A DNA stretch of 64,000 bases, from NCBI GenBank assembly GCA_023414355.1, contig JAEZOB010000039.1, forward strand, positions 50,693 to 114,692, given 5' to 3'. A program made the position numbers and the translations under genes. Below are positions 33,213 to 41,399 of this stretch, one piece after another. Source of the stretch: Bacillota bacterium (GTDB lineage Bacteria; Bacillota; Clostridia; Lachnospirales; Lachnospiraceae). The notes under the pieces are model-generated. The model saw only the letters and a program-made list of their open reading frames with translations. It had not been told where the DNA came from and did no database searches. Each line of letters opens with the position of its first letter. Within the stretch, counting starts at the first letter, position 1.

Positions 33213-34508
33213 ATGGCAACAGTTCAAAAAAGAGGAGATAGTTATAAAGTCATGGTCAGCAATGGCTTTGATATTTACGGTAACCGGATCAGGGAAACTA
33301 TTACCTTCACCCCGGATCTGACCTTGACAGCGAAGCAGCAGCAGAAAGCTTTAGAGAAGTTTGTTTTTGAATTCGAGGAGAAGGTTAAAAACGGGAAGTT
33401 CTTGAAAGGTGAAAAGATCTCCCTAAAAGATTTTACAGACACCTGGCTAAAGGAATATGCAGCCCAACAGTTAGAGAAAACCACGATCGCTGCATATAAT
33501 GAGCTTCTAGATCAGAAAATCCTTCCGGCACTAGGGCATCTGAAGCTTTCCAAAATCCAACCTATGCACCTGCAGAGTTTTTATAACAACTTACTTGAAG
33601 ATGGGGTCCGGAAGGATGGAAAGAAAGGGGGATATAGCCCTACGACTATTAAGAAGTGTCATGCCGTCTTAAGCAGTATCATGACTACGGCAGTTCATTG
33701 GCAGGTAATCGAATCAAATCCCTGTGATCGTGTCTCACCGCCGAAACAGAAGTCCATTTCTGAGGATGTAAAACATTTCACTCTGGATCAGGCAGAAACC
33801 TTCCTGAAGGCTATTGAGATGGAATATCCAACATCTTATAAAGCTCATGACCGAATAGATGATACCGGGAAGAAATATCATGTGGATGCATATATAGAAT
33901 TTAGAGCTCTACCGATGCAGCTCAAGGTCTTTTTTAACCTTGCCTTATTCAGTGGACTACGTAGAGGTGAACTTATTGCCTTAACTTGGGATGATATAGA
34001 CTTTGACAATAAAGTGATCAGTGTGACGAAATCAACCGGTTATACCGGCAAGGAAACGATTACAAAGGCCCCAAAGAATAAAAGCTCTGTTCGTGATATA
34101 AAAATACCCGGTCCGGTGTTGGATCTAGTAAAGAGGTATAAGAAAGAGCAGCAGGAGCTCCGGCTCTCCCTGGGCGATCAATGGCAAGGTGATAATTACA
34201 TTTTCATTCAGTGGAACGGTAAGCAAATGAATTTATCAACACCCACTCACGCATTTAAAGATATAATCAACAAGTACAATGCTACTGTTGAGGATCTTTC
34301 ACAGAAGCTTCCTGATATTCCCCTGCATGGCCTAAGGCATACATCGGCTACATTACTTATCTCAGAGAATATGGATATCCGAACTGTATCAGCCAGGTTA
34401 GGACATGCACAGACAAGTACTACAATGAATATATACGCCCATAGTCTTAAGAAACTGGACGAGAAGGCAGCGGACACGTTGGGTAATCTATTAACAAGGA
34501 AAGCATAG
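33213..34508 (+). CDS. int: Tyrosine integrase of element B
   Basis: 431 residues, the same architecture as the element A integrase: an AP2-like N-terminus (GDSYKVMVSNGFDIYG), a core-binding domain (about 65-170) and a catalytic domain with GLRRGELI, HGLRHTSATLL, GHAQTSTTMNIYAH and the Tyr. The start ATG 33213 has AGGAGG 8 bases upstream. It reads toward att copy 3 and lies about 115 bases from it, the usual place for an integrase gene. Confidence 0.95.
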   Translation: MATVQKRGDSYKVMVSNGFDIYGNRIRETITFTPDLTLTAKQQQKALEKFVFEFEEKVKNGKFLKGEKISLKDFTDTWLKEYAAQQLEKTTIAAYNELLDQKILPALGHLKLSKIQPMHLQSFYNNLLEDGVRKDGKKGGYSPTTIKKCHAVLSSIMTTAVHWQVIESNPCDRVSPPKQKSISEDVKHFTLDQAETFLKAIEMEYPTSYKAHDRIDDTGKKYHVDAYIEFRALPMQLKVFFNLALFSGLRRGELIALTWDDIDFDNKVISVTKSTGYTGKETITKAPKNKSSVRDIKIPGPVLDLVKRYKKEQQELRLSLGDQWQGDNYIFIQWNGKQMNLSTPTHAFKDIINKYNATVEDLSQKLPDIPLHGLRHTSATLLISENMDIRTVSARLGHAQTSTTMNIYAHSLKKLDEKAADTLGNLLTRKA

Positions 34509-34523
34509 GTAACAAAATCAAGT

Positions 34524-34542
34524 GGTACCAAACTGGTACCAA
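34524..34542. repeat. Arm-type integrase site of element B, right
   Basis: TGGTACCAAACTGGTACCA, one change from the copy at 20173-20191, 80 bases before att copy 3. Confidence 0.6.
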
Positions 34543-34550
34543 GACATCAA

Positions 34551-34578
34551 AAAAGACACTCCATCGAGTGTCTTTTTC
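34551..34578 (+). terminator. Terminator of element B integrase
   Basis: AAAAAGACACTC pairs with GAGTGTCTTTTT around loop CATC. Confidence 0.85.
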
Positions 34579-34622
34579 TTTTCTTAAATTCTCGAAATCC
34601 TTGATTTATCTAGGTTTTCTTA

Positions 34623-34665
34623 AAGCTGTTGGGCAGACTTGAACTGCTGACCTCCTCATTACCAA
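34623..34665. repeat. Attachment-site copy 3, inside intact tRNA-Thr
   Basis: 43-bp segment identical to copies 1 and 2; it forms the 3' part of the functional tRNA-Thr gene. Confidence 0.92.
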
Positions 34666-34696
34666 TGAGGTGCTCTACCAGCTGAGCTACAACAGC
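34624..34696 (-). tRNA. tRNA-Thr (anticodon GGT)
   Basis: Cloverleaf: acceptor GCTGTTG/CAACAGC, D arm GCTC/GAGC, anticodon stem CCTCA/TGAGG with loop TTGGTAA, T-loop TTCAAGT, discriminator T. No encoded CCA. The gene is kept intact because the inserted elements restored its 3' end. It follows sigH on the same strand. Confidence 0.95.
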
Positions 34697-34738
34697 AAAG
34701 AAATGATGAACTGTAATGCGTATGCTATGATTGAATGA

Positions 34739-35371
34739 CTAAATCACTTTGAGTACCTGATTTAATTTTGTTTTAATCCTGGTCAATGCATTATCGATGG
34801 TCTTAGGTTCTTTCCCTAGTACCTCTGCAATCTGGATATACTTCAGATCCTGCATATAAAGAGCTAAAACTTGTTTCTCGAGGTCGCTCAGACGCCTTAC
34901 AAGTTCATATTCTATCATACTGGTATTCTCTTTGTCAATAACTAATTCCTCTGGATTTGACACATATTTTTGGTATATTATGTCAACTAGAGGTTCTTTG
35001 TCTTCTGCATCGCCATTTTCTCCATATGCAGGGGTATATAGGGAAATATAGGTGTTTAAAGGGATATTTTTCTTACGGTTTGAGGCCTTGATGGCACTGT
35101 AGATCTGACGGGATACACAAAGATCCGCAAAGCTGAAGAAAGAATTCTCCTTATCCGGCTGATAATCCCTGATTGCTTTATAAAGACCGATCATGCCTTC
35201 CTGGATTAAGTCATCCTTATCCCCACCAATTAGAAACAACGCTTTCGCCTTGCTCCTAACCAGGTGCTTATATTTCTCCATGAGATAATCGATGGCAGGC
35301 TGGTCTCCGTTCTTAATTCTGTCTACAATCTCTTCGTCCTTCAGTATGTCATACTTTACAGCAGTATTCAT
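34739..35371 (-). CDS. sigH: Sporulation sigma factor SigH
   Basis: About 210 residues. Region 2 has DDLIQEGMIGLYKAIRDY and FADLCVSRQIYSAIK; region 4 has LSDLEKQVLALYMQD and IAEVLGKEPKTIDNALTRIK (each quoted in part). Length and order match SigH, which drives early sporulation and transition-state genes. The start was put at the second of two ATGs (35371), 6 bases after GAGG. The gene order rlmB-sigH-tRNA supports the assignment. Confidence 0.92.
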   Translation of the reverse strand: MNTAVKYDILKDEEIVDRIKNGDQPAIDYLMEKYKHLVRSKAKALFLIGGDKDDLIQEGMIGLYKAIRDYQPDKENSFFSFADLCVSRQIYSAIKASNRKKNIPLNTYISLYTPAYGENGDAEDKEPLVDIIYQKYVSNPEELVIDKENTSMIEYELVRRLSDLEKQVLALYMQDLKYIQIAEVLGKEPKTIDNALTRIKTKLNQVLKVI

Positions 35372-35424
35372 CATAAACCTCTTCCCATAGGATACATCTA
35401 TTTCTCTTTACATTACAATCCTAG

Positions 35425-36165
35425 CTAACTCATTCTTTGACGAACAATCTCATAAGCCATGACTCCCATCGCTACAGAAGCATTGAGGGAATCCACCTTG
35501 CCAAACATCGGTATCTTCGCTGTGAAATCACATTTTTCCTTCACCAGTCTGCCGACACCTTCCCCTTCACTACCGATCACCAGACCGATGGGACCTTTTA
35601 AATTAACGCGGTACATCAATTCCCCATCCATATCGGCACACACGAACCACAGACCTTTTTCCTTTAGTTCTTCAATGGTCGTTGACAGATTGGTTACCTT
35701 GGCCACCGGGAGATAATTGATTGCTCCTGCGGAGGTCTTCGCTACGGTTGCAGTCAGTCCTACGGCACGACGCTTCGGAATGATTACGCCATGTGCTCCA
35801 GCCTGATGTGCTGTTCTGATAATTGCTCCAAGATTATGAGGGTCCTCAATGCTGTCCAGGAGGACAATAAAGGGCGCTTCGTTCTTCTCCTCAGCCGCCT
35901 TAAGGATGTCCTCAACCTCAGCATACTCATAGGCTGCTGCATAAGCGATGACTCCCTGATGCTTCTCTGTGGAGGATAATTGATCCAGACGCTCTTTCTT
36001 CACATAAGTGATGATGGCATCCGTCTTCTTAGCCTCACGCACGATTGATTTAATCGGGCCATCCTGACAGCCGTCAAGTACAAACAGCCTGTCAATGGTC
36101 TTTCCCGCACGGAACGCTTCCATCACGGCATTGCGCCCTTCTATTGTAAACTCTTCATATCTCAT
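35425..36165 (-). CDS. rlmB: 23S rRNA 2'-O-methyltransferase RlmB
   Basis: 246 residues of the SpoU/TrmH family. An N-terminal substrate-binding domain (EEFTIEGRNAVMEAF) is followed by the knotted SPOUT domain with DSIEDPHNLGAIIRTAHQAG (motif 1, about 102-121), IGSEGEGVGRLV (motif 2) and IPMFGKVDSLNASVA (motif 3). It methylates a guanosine of 23S rRNA. It lies upstream of sigH, as in other Clostridia. Confidence 0.92.
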   Translation of the reverse strand: MRYEEFTIEGRNAVMEAFRAGKTIDRLFVLDGCQDGPIKSIVREAKKTDAIITYVKKERLDQLSSTEKHQGVIAYAAAYEYAEVEDILKAAEEKNEAPFIVLLDSIEDPHNLGAIIRTAHQAGAHGVIIPKRRAVGLTATVAKTSAGAINYLPVAKVTNLSTTIEELKEKGLWFVCADMDGELMYRVNLKGPIGLVIGSEGEGVGRLVKEKCDFTAKIPMFGKVDSLNASVAMGVMAYEIVRQRMS

Positions 36166-36211
36166 GAATATACCAGCCTTTCACCGTATCGATACGGTAT
36201 CTCCAAGTATC

Positions 36212-37288
36212 CTATACTTGATACATCTCATTGTAATATTTTTGATAGTCACCTCGGGTGACATGCTCCATCCAGTCTATGTTCTTTAGGTACCATTCGA
36301 TCGTCAGTTTAATTCCCTTTGCAAAGGGTGTCTCCGGCTCCCAACCAAGCTCCGCTTTAATTTTATCGGGGGCAATTGCATAACGGAAGTCATGGCCCTT
36401 ACGATCCTCAACATAGGTGATCAAATCTCTGCTGACATTCTTTCTTCTTGCATCAGTCTCCGGAAGTATCTCAAGTAAGGTATCAATGATTGTGGTTACG
36501 ATCTCGATATTTCTCTTCTCATTATGTCCACCGACATTATAAACCTCACCGGTTCTGCCCATCTCTGCTACAAGGTCGATTGCTTTCGCATGATCTTCGA
36601 CATACAGCCAGTCCCTGACGTTCTTCCCTGTGCCGTAGACCGGCAAATTCTTTCCTGCCAGCGCATTATTAATCATCAGCGGTATCAGCTTCTCCGGGAA
36701 CTGGTAAGGTCCGTAATTATTGCTGCATCTAGTGATATTAGCAGGGAAATGGAAGGTATCTACATAGGACTTTACGATAAAATCAGCAGAAGCCTTGCTT
36801 GCTGAATATGGGCTGTGAGGGTCAAGAGGAGTGGTCTCATAGAAAAATCCCTCATCTCCCTCCAGAGAACCATAAACCTCATCCGTGGAAACCTGTACAT
36901 ATTTCTTTCCGGGTTGATAGCCCTCCGGGGTCTCCCAGGCAAGCTTAGCTGCATTGAGCAGATTCAAAGTCCCCAGGACATTCGTATTTACAAATACCTC
37001 AGGATTACGGATACTACGATCCACATGGCTTTCTGCCGCAAAATGGATCACTCTGTCAATATCATACTGCTCGAATACCTTAAGAACCGCCTCTTTATCA
37101 GTGATATCTACCTTAAGGAATTCATAATTGTCAAGCTGTTCTACCGACTTTAAGTTTTCAAGATTGCCGGCGTAGGTCAAAGCATCCAGATTCAGAATTT
37201 TAATATCCTTCTGATACTTTTCTAAAAGATAAAGAATAAAGTTGGAACCGATAAATCCGGCTCCACCGGTTACTAAATATGTTCTCAT
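36212..37288 (-). CDS. rfbB: dTDP-glucose 4,6-dehydratase
   Basis: 358 residues, an extended short-chain dehydrogenase. It has the NAD-binding GGAGFIGSNF (about 8-17), the catalytic TDEVYGSL region with Thr-Asp-Glu, and YSASKASAD with Tyr-xxx-Lys. It converts dTDP-glucose to dTDP-4-keto-6-deoxyglucose, the second step to dTDP-rhamnose for cell-surface polysaccharides. It lies 33 bases after rfbD; rfbA and rfbC are not in the window. Confidence 0.95.
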   Translation of the reverse strand: MRTYLVTGGAGFIGSNFILYLLEKYQKDIKILNLDALTYAGNLENLKSVEQLDNYEFLKVDITDKEAVLKVFEQYDIDRVIHFAAESHVDRSIRNPEVFVNTNVLGTLNLLNAAKLAWETPEGYQPGKKYVQVSTDEVYGSLEGDEGFFYETTPLDPHSPYSASKASADFIVKSYVDTFHFPANITRCSNNYGPYQFPEKLIPLMINNALAGKNLPVYGTGKNVRDWLYVEDHAKAIDLVAEMGRTGEVYNVGGHNEKRNIEIVTTIIDTLLEILPETDARRKNVSRDLITYVEDRKGHDFRYAIAPDKIKAELGWEPETPFAKGIKLTIEWYLKNIDWMEHVTRGDYQKYYNEMYQV

Positions 37289-37321
37289 TGCGTACTCCTC
37301 ATTTCTCTGATATTCATTTTT

Positions 37322-38200
37322 TTACTTTTGCAGAGAGTGATCTCTCATATATTCATTAAAAGCTTCCTTCCAATCCTTCATATAATAATGATGGCGTTCT
37401 CTCAGCGCCTTATTATCAAGAATGGAGTACATGGGACGCGGAGCAGGGGCCGCAAATTCGCTTGAGGAGATTGCCTCCACCTCGACTTCCAACCCAGCTG
37501 TCTGGAAGATGGTACATGCAAATTCATACCAGTTCGTGCTTCCTTCACAGGTCGCATGATAGATCCCATAGCTCTCCGTCTCCATCAGGAAGATGATTGC
37601 CCTTGCAAGCTCCAGTGCACTGGTTGGAGTACCGTACTGGTCGGACACAACACGGATTTTATTACCGTTCTGAGCTAGCCGCAGCATGGTCTTTACAAAA
37701 TTTTTGCCATCTCCATACACCCAGGCAGTACGAAGAAGAAAATACTTAGTACAATTCTTCTGCACCAGCTCCTCCCCTGCCTGCTTTGTTCTACCGTAAG
37801 CACTGGCCGGATTCATCGGAGAAGCTTCTATATAAGGGCTGGAAGCCCGTCCATCGAATACATAATCAGTCGATACATGAACCAGTTTAGCGCCAGTCTT
37901 CTGCGCAGCCGCAGCCAGGTATCCGGGACCGAGTGCATTAATACGGTAAGCCTTATCCTCTTCTGTCTCGCAAAGATCTACTGCAGTAAAAGCAGCGCAA
38001 TTGATGATGATCTCCGGAGCATAATGCTCTACATAGGCTCTCACTTCATCTTCCTTTGTTATATCCAGAGCCTGTACAGCTCCATCTTCGCTTGAGACTG
38101 CATCAGTACGCAGTAATTCGTATTCCGGCTTGTCCTTCAGTAGGCTATATAATGCAAGTCCAAGCTGTCCCGAGGCTCCGGTAACCATTATTCTTTTCAT
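37322..38200 (-). CDS. rfbD: dTDP-4-dehydrorhamnose reductase
   Basis: 292 residues of the RmlD family. It has GASGQLGLALY (NADPH binding, about 7-17), HVSTDYVFDG (about 108-117) and the catalytic YGRTKQAGE. It makes dTDP-L-rhamnose from the keto intermediate. It is upstream of rfbB in the same direction and probably co-transcribed with it. Confidence 0.95.
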   Translation of the reverse strand: MKRIMVTGASGQLGLALYSLLKDKPEYELLRTDAVSSEDGAVQALDITKEDEVRAYVEHYAPEIIINCAAFTAVDLCETEEDKAYRINALGPGYLAAAAQKTGAKLVHVSTDYVFDGRASSPYIEASPMNPASAYGRTKQAGEELVQKNCTKYFLLRTAWVYGDGKNFVKTMLRLAQNGNKIRVVSDQYGTPTSALELARAIIFLMETESYGIYHATCEGSTNWYEFACTIFQTAGLEVEVEAISSSEFAAPAPRPMYSILDNKALRERHHYYMKDWKEAFNEYMRDHSLQK

Positions 38201-38335
38201 ACATATCTATCCTTCTTTCCAATATAATCGCCTTTATCTTAGCTAAATTTTATCATTTTCAGAAAATCCAAGTATAGTATAATCAATCCGTTATCAAATA
38301 GCAATCCTTTTTCCGCGTATACATCCACAGCAGAC

Positions 38336-38423
38336 AGGGGCTGTTGTAAACAACTAATTGATCTATATCACGGAAGGATACTTCTCAGCCATGAAAAGAT
38401 TCATAGATTTTACAATAGCCCCT
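38336..38423. repeat. Long inverted repeat in the rfbD-TIGR04086 gap
   Basis: AGGGGCTGTTGTAAA (38336-38350) and TTTACAATAGCCCCT (38409-38423) form a 15-pair stem (one G-U pair) around 58 bases. It could be a terminator-like structure or a small palindromic repeat. Confidence 0.5.
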
Positions 38424-38448
38424 ATAATATTCATATCATGGATACCAA

Positions 38449-38823
38449 TCAGCTGAGCATTCCGCCCACCATACCGCTCATACTGCAAATAATCAGCGCC
38501 GTGAATAGATTGCCTAAAGGTAGCGGCTCCGCACGATTCATAAGTAAGGATACCAGCATCAATATGACAAAGTAAAATACGCCCAGGACGAAGCCCCAGA
38601 TGAATTTTCTCTGCTCTGCTTTTTTTCCGACCAAAAAGCCTCCAATCAGATTCGATATTATGTAAGCTGCAATAATTCCGGCACTGATTCCTGCCCCCGG
38701 CAGATTAAGCTTTAACATCAGGAAGGAAAGCAGCAGCAGGATGAATGCAGTGATAAGATAAGAAAAAAGTAATCCTGTAAGTACCGCAAATAATTTTGTG
38801 TTTTGACGGGCCATCTTATCCAT
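38449..38823 (-). CDS. TIGR04086 family membrane protein
   Basis: About 124 residues with four predicted membrane helices (about 9-36, 43-65, 73-95, 103-122) and no extramembrane domain. It matches the TIGR04086 family of unknown function, common in Clostridia. The start ATG 38823 has GGAGG 6 bases upstream. Confidence 0.8.
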   Translation of the reverse strand: MDKMARQNTKLFAVLTGLLFSYLITAFILLLLSFLMLKLNLPGAGISAGIIAAYIISNLIGGFLVGKKAEQRKFIWGFVLGVFYFVILMLVSLLMNRAEPLPLGNLFTALIICSMSGMVGGMLS

Positions 38824-38899
38824 TGGACACCTCCAGAGCATTTATAATACATATATATTATCCATGCCTGTGTTTTATGCCAAATAATAAGACAAAGTC

Positions 38900-40234
38900 C
38901 TACTGCTCTGCTAACAAACCTTCCTCTGTATAATTACAGCCGGCATTCCATAAAAGCCATTCCTCATAACCGGCATCATAAACTCCTTTGACCTGTTCCC
39001 TGATCTGTTCTTTTCCGTATTTCTGATAATGCTTGATCCAGGATGCCGTAAAATCCTGTAGCCAGGGCCTTACGACTGCTTTATGATCCTCTTCCGGTAT
39101 TGCAGCAAGTTTTTCTTTAGACGCTGTCAAAGCTTTACGGATAATCTCCAGAGGCTCAAGATCAGGATATTTCACCCCGTAATTGCCTTCTCCGAAATGA
39201 GATGGATAAATCATAGGACAGATATAATCAAGGTGTTTCGCCATTTCGACATAATTTTGCCCAACCCGCGCCGCATCTATTTTACTGTTGATGATTGTTC
39301 CGTATACATCGGCTGATACAAATACACCGAGAGGCTTCAGCTGCTCATAAGCATATTTTGTAAATTCTGTGATGACATCTTCCTTTGTTTTATCCTTCGC
39401 CTCATCTCCGAAATTAGCCTGCTCAATGCCGGCACCGGTGGAAAAGCGGATATAATCGAATTGAATCTCGTCAAAGCCTGTCTCTGCCGCCTTTTTAGCC
39501 ACTTCGACCAGGTACTCCCAGACCTTCTTATTATACGGATTCACCCAGCTGTCTCCGTTATTATCTTGATAGACCGTTCCATCCTGATTCCTGATGGAAA
39601 GCTCCGGACACATTTTGGCCAGATAGGGGTCTTTAAAGGCTACGATACGTGCGATTGTATAAACCTTATCTTCCTTTAAGGAAGCAACTAAGGTGCCCAT
39701 ATCCCCTACAGCATTGGTGACTGCTTCAATCTCTTTGGCCTTCGGGCTGTCCATCGCATAGGTAATCTTCCCGGTATCATCCTTCACATCAATTACCATG
39801 GCATTGATTTCAGTCGCATCAGCCATCTCTCGTAAAGAATCTATTCTGTCAGAACCTGCCGTGGAAGAAGTTACATAGATTCCTTTTACCTTGACCGCAG
39901 TTGAAATATCCGTATTCTCAGGCACCTCTGTCGGAACAGGAGATGGGATCGGCGTAGGAGTCGGTATGGGAGAGGGTGTCAGTGTTGCGGTTGGTGCTAT
40001 GGTGGGCCTAGGTGTCGGCAACCCTGTCGGGGAAGGTCCAGAGCTATTCTTTTCCTCCGCCAAAGAAACCTGTTGGTTGGCAATCAAATTATCCCTTACA
40101 ATATAAAAGGCGATACTCAAAAGTCCGATTGCTAAAACTACTACCAGTGCTATCAGAAACTTATTCAATTTTTTTCTTCCGCGATTTTTAAGAGAGCGTT
40201 CATAATTGATGTACATATCTTTTTTTCTTTTCAT
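38900..40234 (-). CDS. Putative glycoside hydrolase (DUF4015), membrane-anchored
   Basis: 444 residues. A basic N-terminus and one membrane segment (about 25-46) are followed by a Pro/Thr/Ser-rich linker (about 65-105) and a TIM-barrel-like DUF4015 domain with KGIYVTSSTAG, MVIDVKDDTG and GFDEIQFDYIRFSTG, whose acidic residues are candidate catalytic groups. It acts outside the cell, probably on a cell-wall or environmental polysaccharide. The ribosome site is weak (AGGGAA). Confidence 0.8.
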   Translation of the reverse strand: MKRKKDMYINYERSLKNRGRKKLNKFLIALVVVLAIGLLSIAFYIVRDNLIANQQVSLAEEKNSSGPSPTGLPTPRPTIAPTATLTPSPIPTPTPIPSPVPTEVPENTDISTAVKVKGIYVTSSTAGSDRIDSLREMADATEINAMVIDVKDDTGKITYAMDSPKAKEIEAVTNAVGDMGTLVASLKEDKVYTIARIVAFKDPYLAKMCPELSIRNQDGTVYQDNNGDSWVNPYNKKVWEYLVEVAKKAAETGFDEIQFDYIRFSTGAGIEQANFGDEAKDKTKEDVITEFTKYAYEQLKPLGVFVSADVYGTIINSKIDAARVGQNYVEMAKHLDYICPMIYPSHFGEGNYGVKYPDLEPLEIIRKALTASKEKLAAIPEEDHKAVVRPWLQDFTASWIKHYQKYGKEQIREQVKGVYDAGYEEWLLWNAGCNYTEEGLLAEQ

Positions 40235-40324
40235 CTTGTTCCCTGCTTTTCTTATGCTGTTATACCTGTAAGTTATCCTTTATGTATCATTGAGATGTCT
40301 TTCAAAGGGGCAAAACTCCATAGC

Positions 40325-41395
40325 TCAGTTTCTTTTCAGCTGGCTCTGGATTTTATTAAATATGTGTATGATATCCGGATCATATTCACTCCCCGCGCCC
40401 TGATTAATGATCTCCATTGCTTCCTCATGAGGAACAGTATTTCCATAATATCTTAAGCATACCAGAGAATCATAGATCTCAAGAATCGATACGATTCTGG
40501 CACAAAGGGGGATCTCATTCCCGGAGAGCCCCATCGGATAGCCACTGCCATCCCATTTCTCATGATGATATCTGGCTATCGTAATCGCCATTCTGACAAA
40601 CTCGTTATTTCCTCCCAGCTCTAGAACCTCTTCCAATGCATCCGCACCTAACTGCGTATGTTTTTTGATCAGATTGATTTCCTCTTCTGTAGGTTCCTCT
40701 TTTGACAGTAATTCATCTCCAATACCAATAATCCCGATATCATGAAGCTTCGCAGCTAATTCGATGGCATCAATAAAGCTATTGGTAACCTGCTCTTTAA
40801 ATTTTATGGATAGCTGAAGGCTGATTGCAAGAATACGGGCATTGTCACCGACCCGCTTCACATGGGCAGCACGGGATGGATTATTTATAGTCGCAATCTT
40901 CACCATTGCCTCCACCACCTGCCTCTGCCCCTCATAGATCTTACGTATCTGATCATTGATAATCTTATAAAGCTTCTTATTATATACTTCCAGCTCCTGC
41001 TGCATTTTATACATTTTCAGATGCGTATTAATGCGCATTGTAACCTCTTCTACTTCAAAGGGCTTAGCGATATAGTCCACTGCTCCCAGCTGGAAGCCTT
41101 TAATCTTATCATGAATAGAGTCAAGCGCAGTAATGAAGATTACGGGTATATCCCTGGTAACAGAATTTTTCTTGAGCATGGAGCAGAATTCAAAGCCATT
41201 GGTCTCAGGCATAGATATATCAAGCAGTATCAGCTTTGGCGGTAATGCTTCTATTGCATTCCAGGCCTGCTTCACACTGGTGACTGGTCTGGCAATATAA
41301 CCTTCTTTACGAATCATTTCCGTCAACACAGTGAGATTCGCATTGACATCATCAACAATCAAGATATTGGGCGGAGAATATGTCATATTGTCCAT
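40325..41395 (-). CDS. Response regulator with HD-GYP domain
   Basis: About 356 residues. The receiver domain (about 10-125) has ILIVDDVNAN, phospho-acceptor LILLDISMP and the conserved Lys in YIAKPF. The HD-GYP domain (about 160-350) has HDIGIIGIGDELL and HHEKWDGSGYPMG. Canonical HD-GYP c-di-GMP phosphodiesterases have HDIGK; here the Lys is Ile, so activity is uncertain. The start was set at 41395 (AAAGG 8 bases upstream). It lies 4 bases after the sensor kinase gene and is its likely partner. Confidence 0.87.
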   Translation of the reverse strand: MDNMTYSPPNILIVDDVNANLTVLTEMIRKEGYIARPVTSVKQAWNAIEALPPKLILLDISMPETNGFEFCSMLKKNSVTRDIPVIFITALDSIHDKIKGFQLGAVDYIAKPFEVEEVTMRINTHLKMYKMQQELEVYNKKLYKIINDQIRKIYEGQRQVVEAMVKIATINNPSRAAHVKRVGDNARILAISLQLSIKFKEQVTNSFIDAIELAAKLHDIGIIGIGDELLSKEEPTEEEINLIKKHTQLGADALEEVLELGGNNEFVRMAITIARYHHEKWDGSGYPMGLSGNEIPLCARIVSILEIYDSLVCLRYYGNTVPHEEAMEIINQGAGSEYDPDIIHIFNKIQSQLKRN

Positions 41396-41399
41396 GGTT

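Larger units (their letters stand above)
20013..34622. mobile_element. Integrative element B (about 14.6 kb), phage/satellite-like
   Basis: Bounded by att copies 2 and 3, next to the intact tRNA-Thr. It has a repressor/Cro switch, RepO- and G39P-like replication genes, prohead-protease homologues, a sigma factor, a Panacea pair, a csp gene and many small genes. No terminase, portal, capsid, tail or lysis genes are seen, so it is not an autonomous phage. A phage satellite or plasmid-like integrative element is most likely. Confidence 0.85.

Noticed and set aside
11936..34696. Complete prophage
   Set aside because: Replication and repressor genes are present, but there is no terminase, portal, capsid, tail or lysis gene.
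39891..40106. Gly/Val-rich plus-strand ORF with GVGxG repeats
   Set aside because: It is the antisense of the Pro/Thr-rich linker of the DUF4015 protein.
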